The translations under genes were made by a program, and so were the position numbers. From MFD01275-c22 sp963705885 (GTDB lineage Bacteria > Actinomycetota > Actinomycetes > JACCUZ01): a stretch of 64,000 bases of DNA. The DNA is taken from NCBI GenBank assembly GCA_963705885.1, contig OY970120.1:434001-498000 (forward strand), in the 5' to 3' direction. Of the stretch, positions 16,499-24,214 are shown piece by piece. The notes beneath the pieces are model-generated. The model was not told the DNA's origin and did not search any database. It saw only the letters and a program-made list of their open reading frames with translations. Each line of letters opens with the position of its first letter. The first letter of the stretch is position 1.

Positions 16499-17403
16499 GG
16501 CGGGTCTCCCGCGGCCGTTGGCGTCGCGCTGTCCCGACGCGAGAGGGCGACGGCGGCCTCTAGCCCGTCGCGCAGGTGCCGGAACGTTGCACCCCACGGC
16601 ACGACGACCATGCTGCCGCTGGTCTCGACCTCCTCCTCGAGCAGGCAGCACTTGACCATCAGCACCTCTCCCGGCGGGACCTCGACCTCGCGGGCGAGGG
16701 AACGGGGGCAGGTGTCGATCTGCGGGACCTGCCCGTCGTACAGGAAGTCGTGGATGGCGCGGGACCGGGCGCAGCCGAGCAGCGTCCAGTCCTGGCGTGG
16801 CGGGACCTCGTCGAGGTAGGACACGGCCGAGCCGGGAACGTCCATGCCTCCGCCCCGGCACTGCAGCAGGTAGTGCCCGGCGCGTGGCTCGGGCAGCAGG
16901 TCCGGCAGCTCGACGACGCGGGGGACGGGAAGCACCGCCGGCAGGTCCTCGGCGGTCTGCAGCACCCGTTCGACCTGGTCCACCAGCTTCGCCGGCCACG
17001 GCGGGGCGACGTCGAGCACGTGCAGCCGGACCGGGTCGGGGTCGAGGACGAAGCTGACGTGGCCGTATCGCCCCTCGACGACCACGCAGCGCGCGTCCGG
17101 CGCGTCCTGGGCCGCCCTGACGAGCTCGCTCGGGACGCCCGTGTCGACCTCGGGACAGTGCAGGTACGCCGTCTCGCCGGGACCGGCAAGCAGGTCGGTG
17201 CCGGACACGTCGTAGAACAGGGCCGCCGTGGTCGTCGTGCTGACCTCGACCAGGGCGGTCTTGCCGCCACCCCGGACCACGACGTAGCGCGTCCGCCGAT
17301 AGACCGGGCGTGAGGTGAGCAGCGCGTGCAGCGCGCCGGCCTCGAGGGGAACCTCGACGTCGAGCACGGAGACGGCGCGGTACCTGTCGGGGAAGCGGCT
17401 CAT
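16495..17403 (-). CDS. Unknown 302-residue protein in the coenzyme M-type operon
   Basis: I do not recognise a family with confidence. The protein is soluble-looking, with a beta-rich N-terminal half (VLDVEVPLEAGALHALLTSRPVYRR, TALVEVSTTTTAALFYDV) and a C-terminal half with clustered cysteines: LLQCRGGGMDVPG, LLGCARSRAIHDFLYDG, DTCPRSL and MVKCCLLEEEVE. Those five cysteines could hold a metal. It sits between phosphosulfolactate synthase and the first lyase, overlapping both by 4 bp, so it is translated with them. It is not ComB-like by any motif I can see. Possible roles are a missing pathway enzyme or a carrier. Confidence 0.75.
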   Translation of the reverse strand: MSRFPDRYRAVSVLDVEVPLEAGALHALLTSRPVYRRTRYVVVRGGGKTALVEVSTTTTAALFYDVSGTDLLAGPGETAYLHCPEVDTGVPSELVRAAQDAPDARCVVVEGRYGHVSFVLDPDPVRLHVLDVAPPWPAKLVDQVERVLQTAEDLPAVLPVPRVVELPDLLPEPRAGHYLLQCRGGGMDVPGSAVSYLDEVPPRQDWTLLGCARSRAIHDFLYDGQVPQIDTCPRSLAREVEVPPGEVLMVKCCLLEEEVETSGSMVVVPWGATFRHLRDGLEAAVALSRRDSATPTAAGDPP

Positions 17404-18212
17404 GGGGTGCGCGACGTCGTCGATGGGGTGGTCGCCGATGAGGCGCTCGTCGGGGAGGCAGCCATGGTGTCGGCCCGCAGGCCAAGTCGCAAGGCCTCGA
17501 GCGCCAGCGCCTCGGCCGGCAGCACGTTGCCGAGGTTCACGTCGGGACCGAACCGGCGGATCAGCCAGGCCTGCTGGTCCTTGCGCGGCGCCTCGAACAC
17601 GGTGGAGTCGGCGCCGATAGCGGCCACCACGGCGTCGACGACGTCGACACGCACCTCGCCGGCCGGGTCGAACAGGCCCACGGTCCCGCTCTCGCGGCCC
17701 TCCGTCACCACCCAGGTGGCCCCGGCCTCGAGGTCGGCCGCCGCCGCCTGCGCCCACTCGTGGGCGGAGACGTCCACGCGCGGGTCCTTGGCCCCGATCT
17801 CGCCCAGCACGACGAACCGCTCGGCCGCGGTCTCGATCAGCGAACGCTTCTGCGCGGGACTCATGCTCACCGCTCCGCTGGACACCTCGACGCACGGGAA
17901 ACCGACGGTGCCGGCCCACCTGAGGAACTCCTCCGCGACGCCCTGCTGCCAGGCCACCTCCAGCAGCGTGCCACCCGTGCAGGCCAGCACGCCGTGCCGG
18001 TCGAGCAGGGCGAGCTTGTCGCCCAGGCCCGGGTCGAGGTACGCCGTGCCCCAACCCAGCTTCCACACGTCGACGTACGGCGCGCAGACGTCCAGGACCG
18101 CCTCCACCTCGCCCGTGGGCATCCCCTTGTCCAGGACGTGGGAGATGCCGCGACGCCGGGGCTTCGCGGCGCGCTCCGGCAGCGAGAGGAAATCCGGCAG
18201 GACGTTCACCAT
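17400..18212 (-). CDS. comA: Phosphosulfolactate synthase (ComA/XcbB1 family)
   Basis: 270 residues. The TIM-barrel enzyme adds sulfite to phosphoenolpyruvate to give (R)-phosphosulfolactate, the first step to coenzyme M. Family motifs occur in order: VLDKGMP, VDVWKLGWGTAYL, GGTLLEVAW, VEVSSGAVSM, LGEIGAKDP, VTEGRESGTVGLFD, FEAPRKDQQAWLI and NLGNVLP. It leads a six-gene operon (this gene, unknown, lyase, PLP enzyme, lyase, DUF1116), every junction overlapping by 4 bp or slightly more. ATG at 18212; the ribosome site is weak. It is divergent from the AIR-synthase-like gene, with the starts only 12 to 45 bp apart. Confidence 0.9.
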   Translation of the reverse strand: MVNVLPDFLSLPERAAKPRRRGISHVLDKGMPTGEVEAVLDVCAPYVDVWKLGWGTAYLDPGLGDKLALLDRHGVLACTGGTLLEVAWQQGVAEEFLRWAGTVGFPCVEVSSGAVSMSPAQKRSLIETAAERFVVLGEIGAKDPRVDVSAHEWAQAAAADLEAGATWVVTEGRESGTVGLFDPAGEVRVDVVDAVVAAIGADSTVFEAPRKDQQAWLIRRFGPDVNLGNVLPAEALALEALRLGLRADTMAASPTSASSATTPSTTSRTP

Positions 18213-18256
18213 GGTAGAAATCCGTGGCGGGCACGATCGAGTCCCGGGAGGCCGCG

Positions 18257-19204
18257 TTGACCGATCTGGACGACCTCGCCCACCACCTGCGACGGCTCCC
18301 GGGGGTCCTGGCGAAGGCAGACATCGGGCTGGTGGCCGAGACGCTGGGAGCGGGGGACTGGTACTCCGGCCCGGGCGACGACGGCGCCGTGCTGCCACCC
18401 GGCGACGGCCACGTGGTGGTCGGCGGGGAGGCGATCCTGCCGGCGTTCGTCGAGGCCGACCCTTACGGCGCTGGCGTCGCCGCCGTGCTGGCCAACGTCA
18501 ACGACCTGGCCGCGATGGGTGCCCGCCCGGTCGCGCTGCTCGACACCGTCGTCGGCACGGAGGCCGTCAGCCGCGAGATCCTGCGGGGGATGCGCTGGGC
18601 AGGGCAGCTCTACGACGTCCCCGTCGTGGGTGGCCATCTCACGCGCACCGAAGGACCGCCGTCCCTGTCCGCGTTCGGCGTCGGTCGGGCGGACCGCGTC
18701 CTGTCCGCCCGCAATGCCGCCGAGGGCCAGCAGCTGCTGATCGGCTGTTGCGTCGAGGGCACGATGCGGTCGGACTTCCTGTTCTTCCCGTCCTTCGACG
18801 AGCGCGGCGATCGCCTCTCCGGCGACGTCCGGCTGCTCGCCGAGCTGGCCACCGCCGGTCTCGCGGTCGCCGCCAAGGACGTCAGCATGGCCGGACTGGT
18901 CGGCTCGCTGGCCATGCTTCTCGAGCCGAACCGGCTCGGGGTGAGCCTCGACCTGGCCGCGCTTCCGGTGCCTGACGGGGTGTCCCTCGCCGACTGGCTG
19001 TCGTGCTTCCCGTGCTACGCGTTCCTGCTGACCTGCCCACCGCCGCAGGTCGACCCCTGCCTCGAGGCCTTCGCGGGGCGGGGGCTGGCCGCCGCGGCGC
19101 TCGGGGTGATCGACGGGACGGGCCGGGTCCGCCTGCGCCGGGGCACCGAGACGGCGGACGTGTTCGACCTCCACCGGACGGGTGTGACCAACTTGCGGCC
19201 GTGA
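18257..19204 (+). CDS. AIR synthase-related protein of the Nit1 cluster type (Sll0787-like)
   Basis: 315 residues from the TTG at 18257, which has GGGAGG five bases upstream; a GTG at 18224 in frame is the alternative. PurM/AIR-synthase fold: DDGAVLPPGDGHVVVGGEAILP, GVAAVLANVNDLAAMGARPVALLD (the nucleotide-loop region), VVGGHLTR and KDVSMAGLVGSLAML. Proteins of this type accompany Nit1-type nitrilases (NitF in Nit1C clusters linked to cyanide assimilation). The family probably binds ATP and a small amine or amidine substrate; no reaction is known. It faces the GNAT gene convergently. Confidence 0.8.
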   Translation: MTDLDDLAHHLRRLPGVLAKADIGLVAETLGAGDWYSGPGDDGAVLPPGDGHVVVGGEAILPAFVEADPYGAGVAAVLANVNDLAAMGARPVALLDTVVGTEAVSREILRGMRWAGQLYDVPVVGGHLTRTEGPPSLSAFGVGRADRVLSARNAAEGQQLLIGCCVEGTMRSDFLFFPSFDERGDRLSGDVRLLAELATAGLAVAAKDVSMAGLVGSLAMLLEPNRLGVSLDLAALPVPDGVSLADWLSCFPCYAFLLTCPPPQVDPCLEAFAGRGLAAAALGVIDGTGRVRLRRGTETADVFDLHRTGVTNLRP

Positions 19205-19218
19205 CCGCCGGCCCGTCG

Positions 19219-19704
19219 TCACCGTAGCGCGATCGACATCTGCTGGTGCAGAAGCCCGAGGTAGTCGGCCGGGGCACCGACAGCTGTCCAGCCGAGGGCT
19301 TGGAAGAACCGCACGTTGCCCGGCTGGATCTGCGCCACCATGCGTGTCCCGCCGAGCGCGCCGGCCGTCGCGACCGCGTGGCGGACGAGGGGGGCGCCCA
19401 GCCCGCTGCGCCGGTGTTCCGGGAGCACCGCCAGGCGGTCGCCCTTCCAGAGCCGGCCGTGCAGGGGGTACAGGCGGACCGTCCCGGAGGGGACGCCGTC
19501 GTCGAACCCGAGCACGTGGATCGTGGCGGCGCCGGTGTCGTGCTCGTCCCTGTCCCCGTGCGGGAAGAGCCGCTGCTCCAGCACGAACACCTCGTGCCTG
19601 ATGCGGTGGTGCTCGGCCCGTTCTGCGAGCCCGGCGACGGTGCGGCAGAGGAGCCCCGCGGTGTCAGGCGCCGACGACGACGGGGAGTGCGCGACGACCA
19701 TCAC
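19219..19704 (-). CDS. GNAT acetyltransferase of the Nit1 cluster type (MSMEG_0567/Sll0786-like)
   Basis: 161 residues (GTG at 19704 or the adjacent ATG at 19701; GGGAGG lies about six bases upstream). The acetyl-CoA motif is LAVLPEHRRSGLGAPLVRHAV. EHHRIRHEVFVLEQRLF near the N-terminus and IQPGNVRFFQALGW near the C-terminus match the N-acetyltransferase found beside Nit1 nitrilases. Its first 41 bases overlap the end of the radical SAM gene, so the two are coupled. The substrate is unknown. Confidence 0.85.
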   Translation of the reverse strand: MMVVAHSPSSSAPDTAGLLCRTVAGLAERAEHHRIRHEVFVLEQRLFPHGDRDEHDTGAATIHVLGFDDGVPSGTVRLYPLHGRLWKGDRLAVLPEHRRSGLGAPLVRHAVATAGALGGTRMVAQIQPGNVRFFQALGWTAVGAPADYLGLLHQQMSIALR

Positions 19705-20833
19705 GGATGCCTCCCTCAGCCCTCTCGAACGCGCCGATGCCCGAGCACGCCTGGCAGCGCGCGCAGCCCGCGGCGACCCCGGCCGCGGACATGCCCCTGC
19801 GGGCGAGGTAGGGCACCACCGCGCGGTAGACGGCCTCGACGGCCTCCGCGGGCGGCGGGAGCAGGTCCTCCATCAGAGAGCCCGGCACGGGGCGCAACGG
19901 CACGACGAAGGGGTAGACGCCGATGTCGATGGCCCGCTTGCACCCCTCGACCGTGAGGTCCTGGTCCTCGCCCATCCCGAGGATCACGTAGGTCGACACC
20001 TGTCCGGGGCCGAAGGCTGCCACTGCCCGCTCCCACGCCGCGAAGTACGCCTCGATCCCCCATCGCGCCTTCCCGGGGGCGACCCGCGCGAGCACCTGCG
20101 GGTCGAAGGACTCGACGTGGATGCCGACCGAGTCGACGCCCATGTCGGCCACGCGGTCGAGCACGTCGAGGTCCGAGGGCGGCTCGAACTGCACCTGCAC
20201 CGGCAGGCCCGACGCCGCCTTGACCGCCTCTCCGCACCGACCGACGTAGAGCGCGCCGCGGTCGGGGGTCGCCGTGCTGCCGGTGGTGAGCGTCGCGTCC
20301 ACCGCTCCGTCGAGGTCGCGGGCGGCGACCGCGACCTCGGCCAGCATCTCCGGGGTCTTCTTGGCGATGGTGCGCCCGTTGGCCAGGGTCACCCCGATGC
20401 CGCAGAAGGCGCACTGGTCCTCGTTTCCCCAGTAGGCGCAGGTCTGCAGCACCGTGCTGGCGACGGAGTCCAGGTGCAGGAGGGCGATCTGCCAGTACGG
20501 GATGCCCTCCTCCGTGGTCAGGTCGTAGTAGGCCGGCCGCGGAGCGAGCGCCGCCGACGCGAGGCGCCTCTCGCCCTCGTAGACGGCCCACCCGCCGTCG
20601 TCCTCACCGCGCAGGGCGTACGGCGAGGACGAGACGTAGGCCGCGCTGGTGGGCACCGTCGTCTGGACGCCCTCGATGTAGAGCATGCCGGCGTCGGCCG
20701 GGCCGGCGCCGCCGGCGCGGGCCCCGATCGGCACCTCGACGCGCAGGCCCTTGCTCTGCAGGGCGGTGATCAGCTCGGCGAGCGGAGCGGCGGCCGCCAG
20801 GTCGGGAGATGGCGGGGTCCTCGACTCGGTCAC
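19664..20833 (-). CDS. MSMEG_0568 family radical SAM protein
   Basis: 389 residues. The iron-sulfur cluster motif is around C132-C141-C144 (LQTCAYWGNEDQ then CAFC), a CX8CX2C spacing instead of the canonical CX3CX2C. TTGSTATPDRG, VQFEPPSDLDVLDRVADMGVDSVGIHVESFD and YVILGMGED are radical SAM barrel regions like biotin synthase-type proteins. A C-terminal CARCQAC could bind a second cluster. This protein is a constant partner of Nit1-type nitrilases (NitD in Nit1C clusters). The GTG start at 20833 has GAAGGGGA upstream. Two motif copies lie in its promoter. Confidence 0.87.
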   Translation of the reverse strand: MTESRTPPSPDLAAAAPLAELITALQSKGLRVEVPIGARAGGAGPADAGMLYIEGVQTTVPTSAAYVSSSPYALRGEDDGGWAVYEGERRLASAALAPRPAYYDLTTEEGIPYWQIALLHLDSVASTVLQTCAYWGNEDQCAFCGIGVTLANGRTIAKKTPEMLAEVAVAARDLDGAVDATLTTGSTATPDRGALYVGRCGEAVKAASGLPVQVQFEPPSDLDVLDRVADMGVDSVGIHVESFDPQVLARVAPGKARWGIEAYFAAWERAVAAFGPGQVSTYVILGMGEDQDLTVEGCKRAIDIGVYPFVVPLRPVPGSLMEDLLPPPAEAVEAVYRAVVPYLARRGMSAAGVAAGCARCQACSGIGAFERAEGGIRDGRRALPVVVGA

Positions 20834-20854
20834 GATGTCCCCTTCGTCGGCTCC

Positions 20855-20884
20855 CGTGGTAAAGGTCGACAGGCGTTCACTATC
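20855..20884. promoter_or_regulatory. Two inverted copies of the island motif
   Basis: CGTGGTAAA (20855-20863, plus strand) and TTCACTATC (20876-20884; minus strand GATAGTGAA) face each other, 12 bp apart, upstream of the radical SAM gene. Both fit the shared pattern seen at 6970-6978 and 21621-21629. A dimeric regulator could bind here. Confidence 0.4.
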
Positions 20885-20910
20885 GGACATAGCCGAGGCC
20901 CGCGCAAGGG

Positions 20911-21600
20911 TCATCCGCCCCCCGAGAGCCGCACCCGTAGGGCCGCGACGTCGGCCTCGCGGGCGGTCGCGTCCGGGCAGGAGCGGGGCTGCCAGAACGC
21001 GTCGGAGATGGACTCGACTCGGCCGGTGCCGAGGTCGACCTGCACCGCCTGCACGGCGTGCCGCGCGGTGCGGAACTCGTCGTCGGGGGTCGCGGTGACC
21101 AGCACCGCCCGACCGGTGGCTGCGTCCGCCTCCAGCCGCCGGTAGGGAGCGAGCGGGTCGCCCGCCAGCTCCCCCTCCTCCTCGAGGACGACCCAGGCCG
21201 GACCGCGCGGCTTGGCCGCCCGGGCGTCCAGCAGCAGGGCGAGCCGGCGAGCCGCCGCGGCGTGGGCGACGACCTCGCGGTGCCGCACGCCCAGGGCTGC
21301 CCGGCCGACCAGGAGCGGATCGGCGCCCGGAGTCGCGCGGCCTCGCTGCCCGGCCAGCTCTCCGACCAGGGCGGCGACGGTGTCCGCCGCGTCGAGCAGG
21401 GCAGCCGCTGTCGGCCCGAGCCCGCGCAGCCGGTCGACAGTCGCGCCGACGAGCGCGACGACCTCCTGGTAGACGTCTGGGCGCTGCAGCAGGCCGGAGA
21501 ACAGCTCGCTCTCGGCCTGCCGCCACGACGCCGCCGTCGGCCCGGGGACTCCCGGCGGGTCACCGCCCGGCGGCCCGGCGGTGCGCTGTGTTGGAGACAT
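20911..21600 (-). CDS. Unknown 229-residue protein
   Basis: No family recognised. It is mostly helical and alanine-rich in the first 150 residues (VYQEVVALVGATVDRLRGLG, AAALLDAADTVAALVGELA), then a predicted beta-rich end (GRAVLVTATPDDEFRTARHAVQAVQVDLGTGRVESI). Two cysteine-poor halves, no signal peptide or membrane segment. ATG at 21600 has GAGGAG seven bases upstream. It starts back-to-back with carbamate kinase over a 26-bp gap and precedes the radical SAM gene. It could stand in for the third oxamate-carbamoyltransferase subunit (AllH, DUF2877), but I see no DUF2877 motif. Confidence 0.7.
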   Translation of the reverse strand: MSPTQRTAGPPGGDPPGVPGPTAASWRQAESELFSGLLQRPDVYQEVVALVGATVDRLRGLGPTAAALLDAADTVAALVGELAGQRGRATPGADPLLVGRAALGVRHREVVAHAAAARRLALLLDARAAKPRGPAWVVLEEEGELAGDPLAPYRRLEADAATGRAVLVTATPDDEFRTARHAVQAVQVDLGTGRVESISDAFWQPRSCPDATAREADVAALRVRLSGGG

Positions 21601-21620
21601 TGCGCTCCTCAGGGGTTCAG

Positions 21621-21636
21621 TTCACTATGATGCACA
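21621..21636 (-). promoter_or_regulatory. Candidate operator in the carbamate kinase divergent promoter
   Basis: On the minus strand this reads TGTGCATCATAGTGAA, 13 of 16 identical to TGTACAACATAGTGGA at 6963-6978. It overlaps the start region of carbamate kinase and a TATGAT -10-like hexamer (21626-21631), and lies just upstream of the divergent 229-residue gene, so a bound repressor could shut both. Confidence 0.5.
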
Positions 21637-22649
21637 TGGCATCCGCTATCCGACGCGACAGCGGGCCGCCGTCCTCGGGTCCGGGCGCCGGACGGCCATG
21701 CGCGGTCGTCGCGGTGGGCGGCAACGCGCTCACCGGCGCCGATCAGCTCGGCACCCACGACGAGATCACCGACAACGCCGCGGGCATGGCTCGGAGCCTC
21801 GCGACACTGGTCGGCGCGGGCTGGCAGGTCGCGATCGTGCACGGCAACGGCCCGCAGGTCGGAAACCTTGCGATGCAGCAGGACGCGGCCGGTGGGGCCG
21901 TGCCCGCGCAGCCGCTGCACCAGCTGACGGCGATGACACAGGGCCAGCTCGGTGGGGCCCTCGCACGCGAGATCGACCGCCTGTGCGGCCCGGGCACGGC
22001 GGTCGCCGTCGTGACCCACGTCCGGGTCGATCCCGACGACCCGGCCTTCGGCAACCCGACCAAGCCGATCGGGCCGTTCCTGGGTGCCGGGTTCGCCGCC
22101 GGGCTCGCCCTCCGGTGGGGGTGGCACGTCGTCGAGGACTCCGGTCGCGGCCACCGCCGGGTCGTGGCATCACCCCTCCCGCTGGAGATCGTGGAGATGA
22201 GGGCGATCCGCGCGCTGCTTGCCGCCGGGAACGTCGTGCTGGCGGCCGGTGGCGGGGGCATCCCCGTGACCGGCGGCGCGGATGGCGCGCTGACCGGCGC
22301 CGACGCGGTCATCGACAAGGACCACGCGGCCGCCCTGCTGGCATCCTCGGTCGGCGCGGAGCAGATGTATCTGCTGACCGGCGTCGACGCAGTCCAGCTC
22401 GACTTCGGAACCCCGCGCCAGCGTCCCGTGCACGCGCTGGCCCTCCACGAGGCGGAGCAGCACCTCGCGGACGGGCAGTTCCCGGCCGGGAGCATGGGCC
22501 CGAAGGTGGCGGCCGCACTGCGGTTCGTCCGGGACGGCGGACGGCGAGCCATCATCACCTCCGCGGACCGGCTGGCTGCCGCAGCTGCCGGCCAGCCGGG
22601 TGTGGGCACGCATATCGAGGCGGCCCCCGCCCGGGCCGGCGTCTCGTGA
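21627..22649 (+). CDS. arcC: Carbamate kinase
   Basis: 340 residues from ATG 21627 (ATGs at 21630 and 21636 are equally possible; no clear ribosome site). Motifs: VAVGGNALTG, VHGNGPQVGNLAMQQD, LTAMTQGQLGGAL, THVRVDPDDPAF, NPTKPIGPFLGAG and VIDKDHAAALLA. The enzyme makes ATP and carbamate from carbamoyl phosphate and ADP. It is coupled to fdrA by a GTGA overlap. In E. coli the equivalent kinase (AllK) stands beside fdrA and uses carbamoyl phosphate formed by oxamate carbamoyltransferase. No arginine deiminase gene is nearby, so an ArcABC role is unlikely. Confidence 0.92.
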   Translation: MMHMASAIRRDSGPPSSGPGAGRPCAVVAVGGNALTGADQLGTHDEITDNAAGMARSLATLVGAGWQVAIVHGNGPQVGNLAMQQDAAGGAVPAQPLHQLTAMTQGQLGGALAREIDRLCGPGTAVAVVTHVRVDPDDPAFGNPTKPIGPFLGAGFAAGLALRWGWHVVEDSGRGHRRVVASPLPLEIVEMRAIRALLAAGNVVLAAGGGGIPVTGGADGALTGADAVIDKDHAAALLASSVGAEQMYLLTGVDAVQLDFGTPRQRPVHALALHEAEQHLADGQFPAGSMGPKVAAALRFVRDGGRRAIITSADRLAAAAAGQPGVGTHIEAAPARAGVS

Positions 22650-24214
22650 CGGCCTCCGGCGTCCGGGTGCACGCCGGCGCCTACCTCGACTCGCTGCTGC
22701 TGATGGCGGCCACGGTGACGATGGAGGAGAGCGCGCGGGTGCAATGGGCCGGCGCCGTGATGGCCACACCGCGCGGGCTCGATGAACTGAAGGACGCCGG
22801 CTTCGAGGGCGAGGACCTGGCCGCGGTCGGAGGCGCGAACGACCTGGTGCTGGCCGTCCGGGCCAGCGACGAGGCCGCCCTCGAGGCGGCCCTCGACGCC
22901 GGCTGGCAGGCGGCTTTCGCCGAGCGCGCGCAGGCCCGGGAGGGCACCACCGACCGGCCGCCGGACAGCATCGCCGAGGCGGTGCGGGCGAGTCCTGACA
23001 TCACCGTGGCCGTCGTGTCGGTCCCGGGCGAGTACGCCGCGCTGGAGGCACACCATGCGCTCTCCGCCGGGCTGCACGTCCTCCTCTTCAGCGACGGCGT
23101 GCCCGTCGAGCAGGAGATCGAGCTCAAGGATCGCGCCGCAACGCTGGGACGACTGGTGATGGGTCCTGGTGCCGGCACGGCCGTCCTGTCGGGAACCGGC
23201 CTGGGGTTCGCCAACGTCCTGTCCGCACCGGCCGGAGCCGGGGCGGGGGCTGTCGGGGTCGTTGCGGCTGCCGGCACCGGGGCGCAGGAGGTGTCCGCGC
23301 TGCTCGACCGGTGGGGTGTGCCCGTCTCGCACGTCGTGGGCGTGGGCGGGCGCGACCTGTCCGAGCAGGTGGACGGGCGGATGGCCCGTCTCGCCGTCCG
23401 GGCGCTGGACCGCGACCCCGGCACCGCGGCGGTCCTGGTCGTCTCCAAGCCGCCGTCCCCCGCCGCTGCGGCCGGGGTCCTGGCAGAGTGCCGGACCACG
23501 CCTGCCGTCGCGGTCTTCCTGGGCCTCTCCGACGTCGAGCCACCGTCCGGCGTGCGTGTCCTTCGTACCCTCGAGGACGGGGCACTCGCCGCGACAGCGC
23601 TGGCGGGTGGCCGCGCCGCGCCGCCCTCGGCCGGCTTGCAGGTCACTGTTGCAGCAGCGGGCGCACGGATCGCCCCCGGCCGCCGGACGGTGCACGGCCT
23701 GTTCTCCGGCGGAACTCTCTGCTACGAGGCGCAGCTCATCCTCGAGGAGCTGCTGGGACCCGTCCACTCCAACGAGCCGCTGCGCCCCGAGCACGGGCTG
23801 CCCGCCCCCGACGGGGCCCACGTCCTGCTGGACCTCGGGGCCGAGGAGTACACCCGCGGTGTGCCCCACCCCATGATCGACCCGAGCGGTCGGCTAGCGC
23901 TGCTCCGCCGTCAGGCGAGGGATCCCGACGTCGCGGTCGTGCTGCTCGACGTGGTCCTCGGCCACGGCAGTCATGCCGACCCCGCGGGTGAGCTGGCGCC
24001 GGTCTGTGCGGAGCTGATGGCCGACGGTGGGCCACAGGTGGTTGCCTACGTGCTGGGCACCGAGGGCGACCCGCAGGTCTACTCGCGGCAGCGCGCGACC
24101 CTCGAGGCGGCCGGCTGTCTCGTCCCCGAGACCAACGCGCGCGCGGCATACGCTGCGGGCGCGCTCGCCCTGCGCAGGCCGGAGCTCGCGGAAGGCGGCT
24201 CGCGAGCCTCATGA
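22646..24214 (+). CDS. fdrA: FdrA-like protein (AllF; acyl-CoA synthetase fold)
   Basis: 522 residues. RVHAGAYLDSLLLMAATVTMEE at the start, then a Rossmann CoA-binding-type region (AGLHVLLFSDGVPVEQEIELKD, GPGAGTAVLSGTGLGFAN) and the FdrA signature GLFSGGTLCYEAQLILEE with HPMIDPSGRLALL. Related to succinyl-CoA synthetase alpha and beta chains, but in the oxamate carbamoyltransferase of E. coli it is one of three subunits with YlbE (DUF1116) and YlbF. The DUF1116 partner is 10 kb away on the other strand. Overlaps carbamate kinase (GTGA) and the glycosyltransferase (ATGA). Confidence 0.9.
   Translation: MTASGVRVHAGAYLDSLLLMAATVTMEESARVQWAGAVMATPRGLDELKDAGFEGEDLAAVGGANDLVLAVRASDEAALEAALDAGWQAAFAERAQAREGTTDRPPDSIAEAVRASPDITVAVVSVPGEYAALEAHHALSAGLHVLLFSDGVPVEQEIELKDRAATLGRLVMGPGAGTAVLSGTGLGFANVLSAPAGAGAGAVGVVAAAGTGAQEVSALLDRWGVPVSHVVGVGGRDLSEQVDGRMARLAVRALDRDPGTAAVLVVSKPPSPAAAAGVLAECRTTPAVAVFLGLSDVEPPSGVRVLRTLEDGALAATALAGGRAAPPSAGLQVTVAAAGARIAPGRRTVHGLFSGGTLCYEAQLILEELLGPVHSNEPLRPEHGLPAPDGAHVLLDLGAEEYTRGVPHPMIDPSGRLALLRRQARDPDVAVVLLDVVLGHGSHADPAGELAPVCAELMADGGPQVVAYVLGTEGDPQVYSRQRATLEAAGCLVPETNARAAYAAGALALRRPELAEGGSRAS

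Noticed and set aside
16495..17403. ComB (2-phosphosulfolactate phosphatase)
   Set aside because: I see no ComB motifs, and the bacterial CoM pathway eliminates phosphate with a lyase-type enzyme instead.
15149..17485. A 778-residue fusion of the lyase with upstream sequence
   Set aside because: The part before 16498 is an alternative frame of the unknown 302-residue gene; lyase homology starts at the GTGA overlap.
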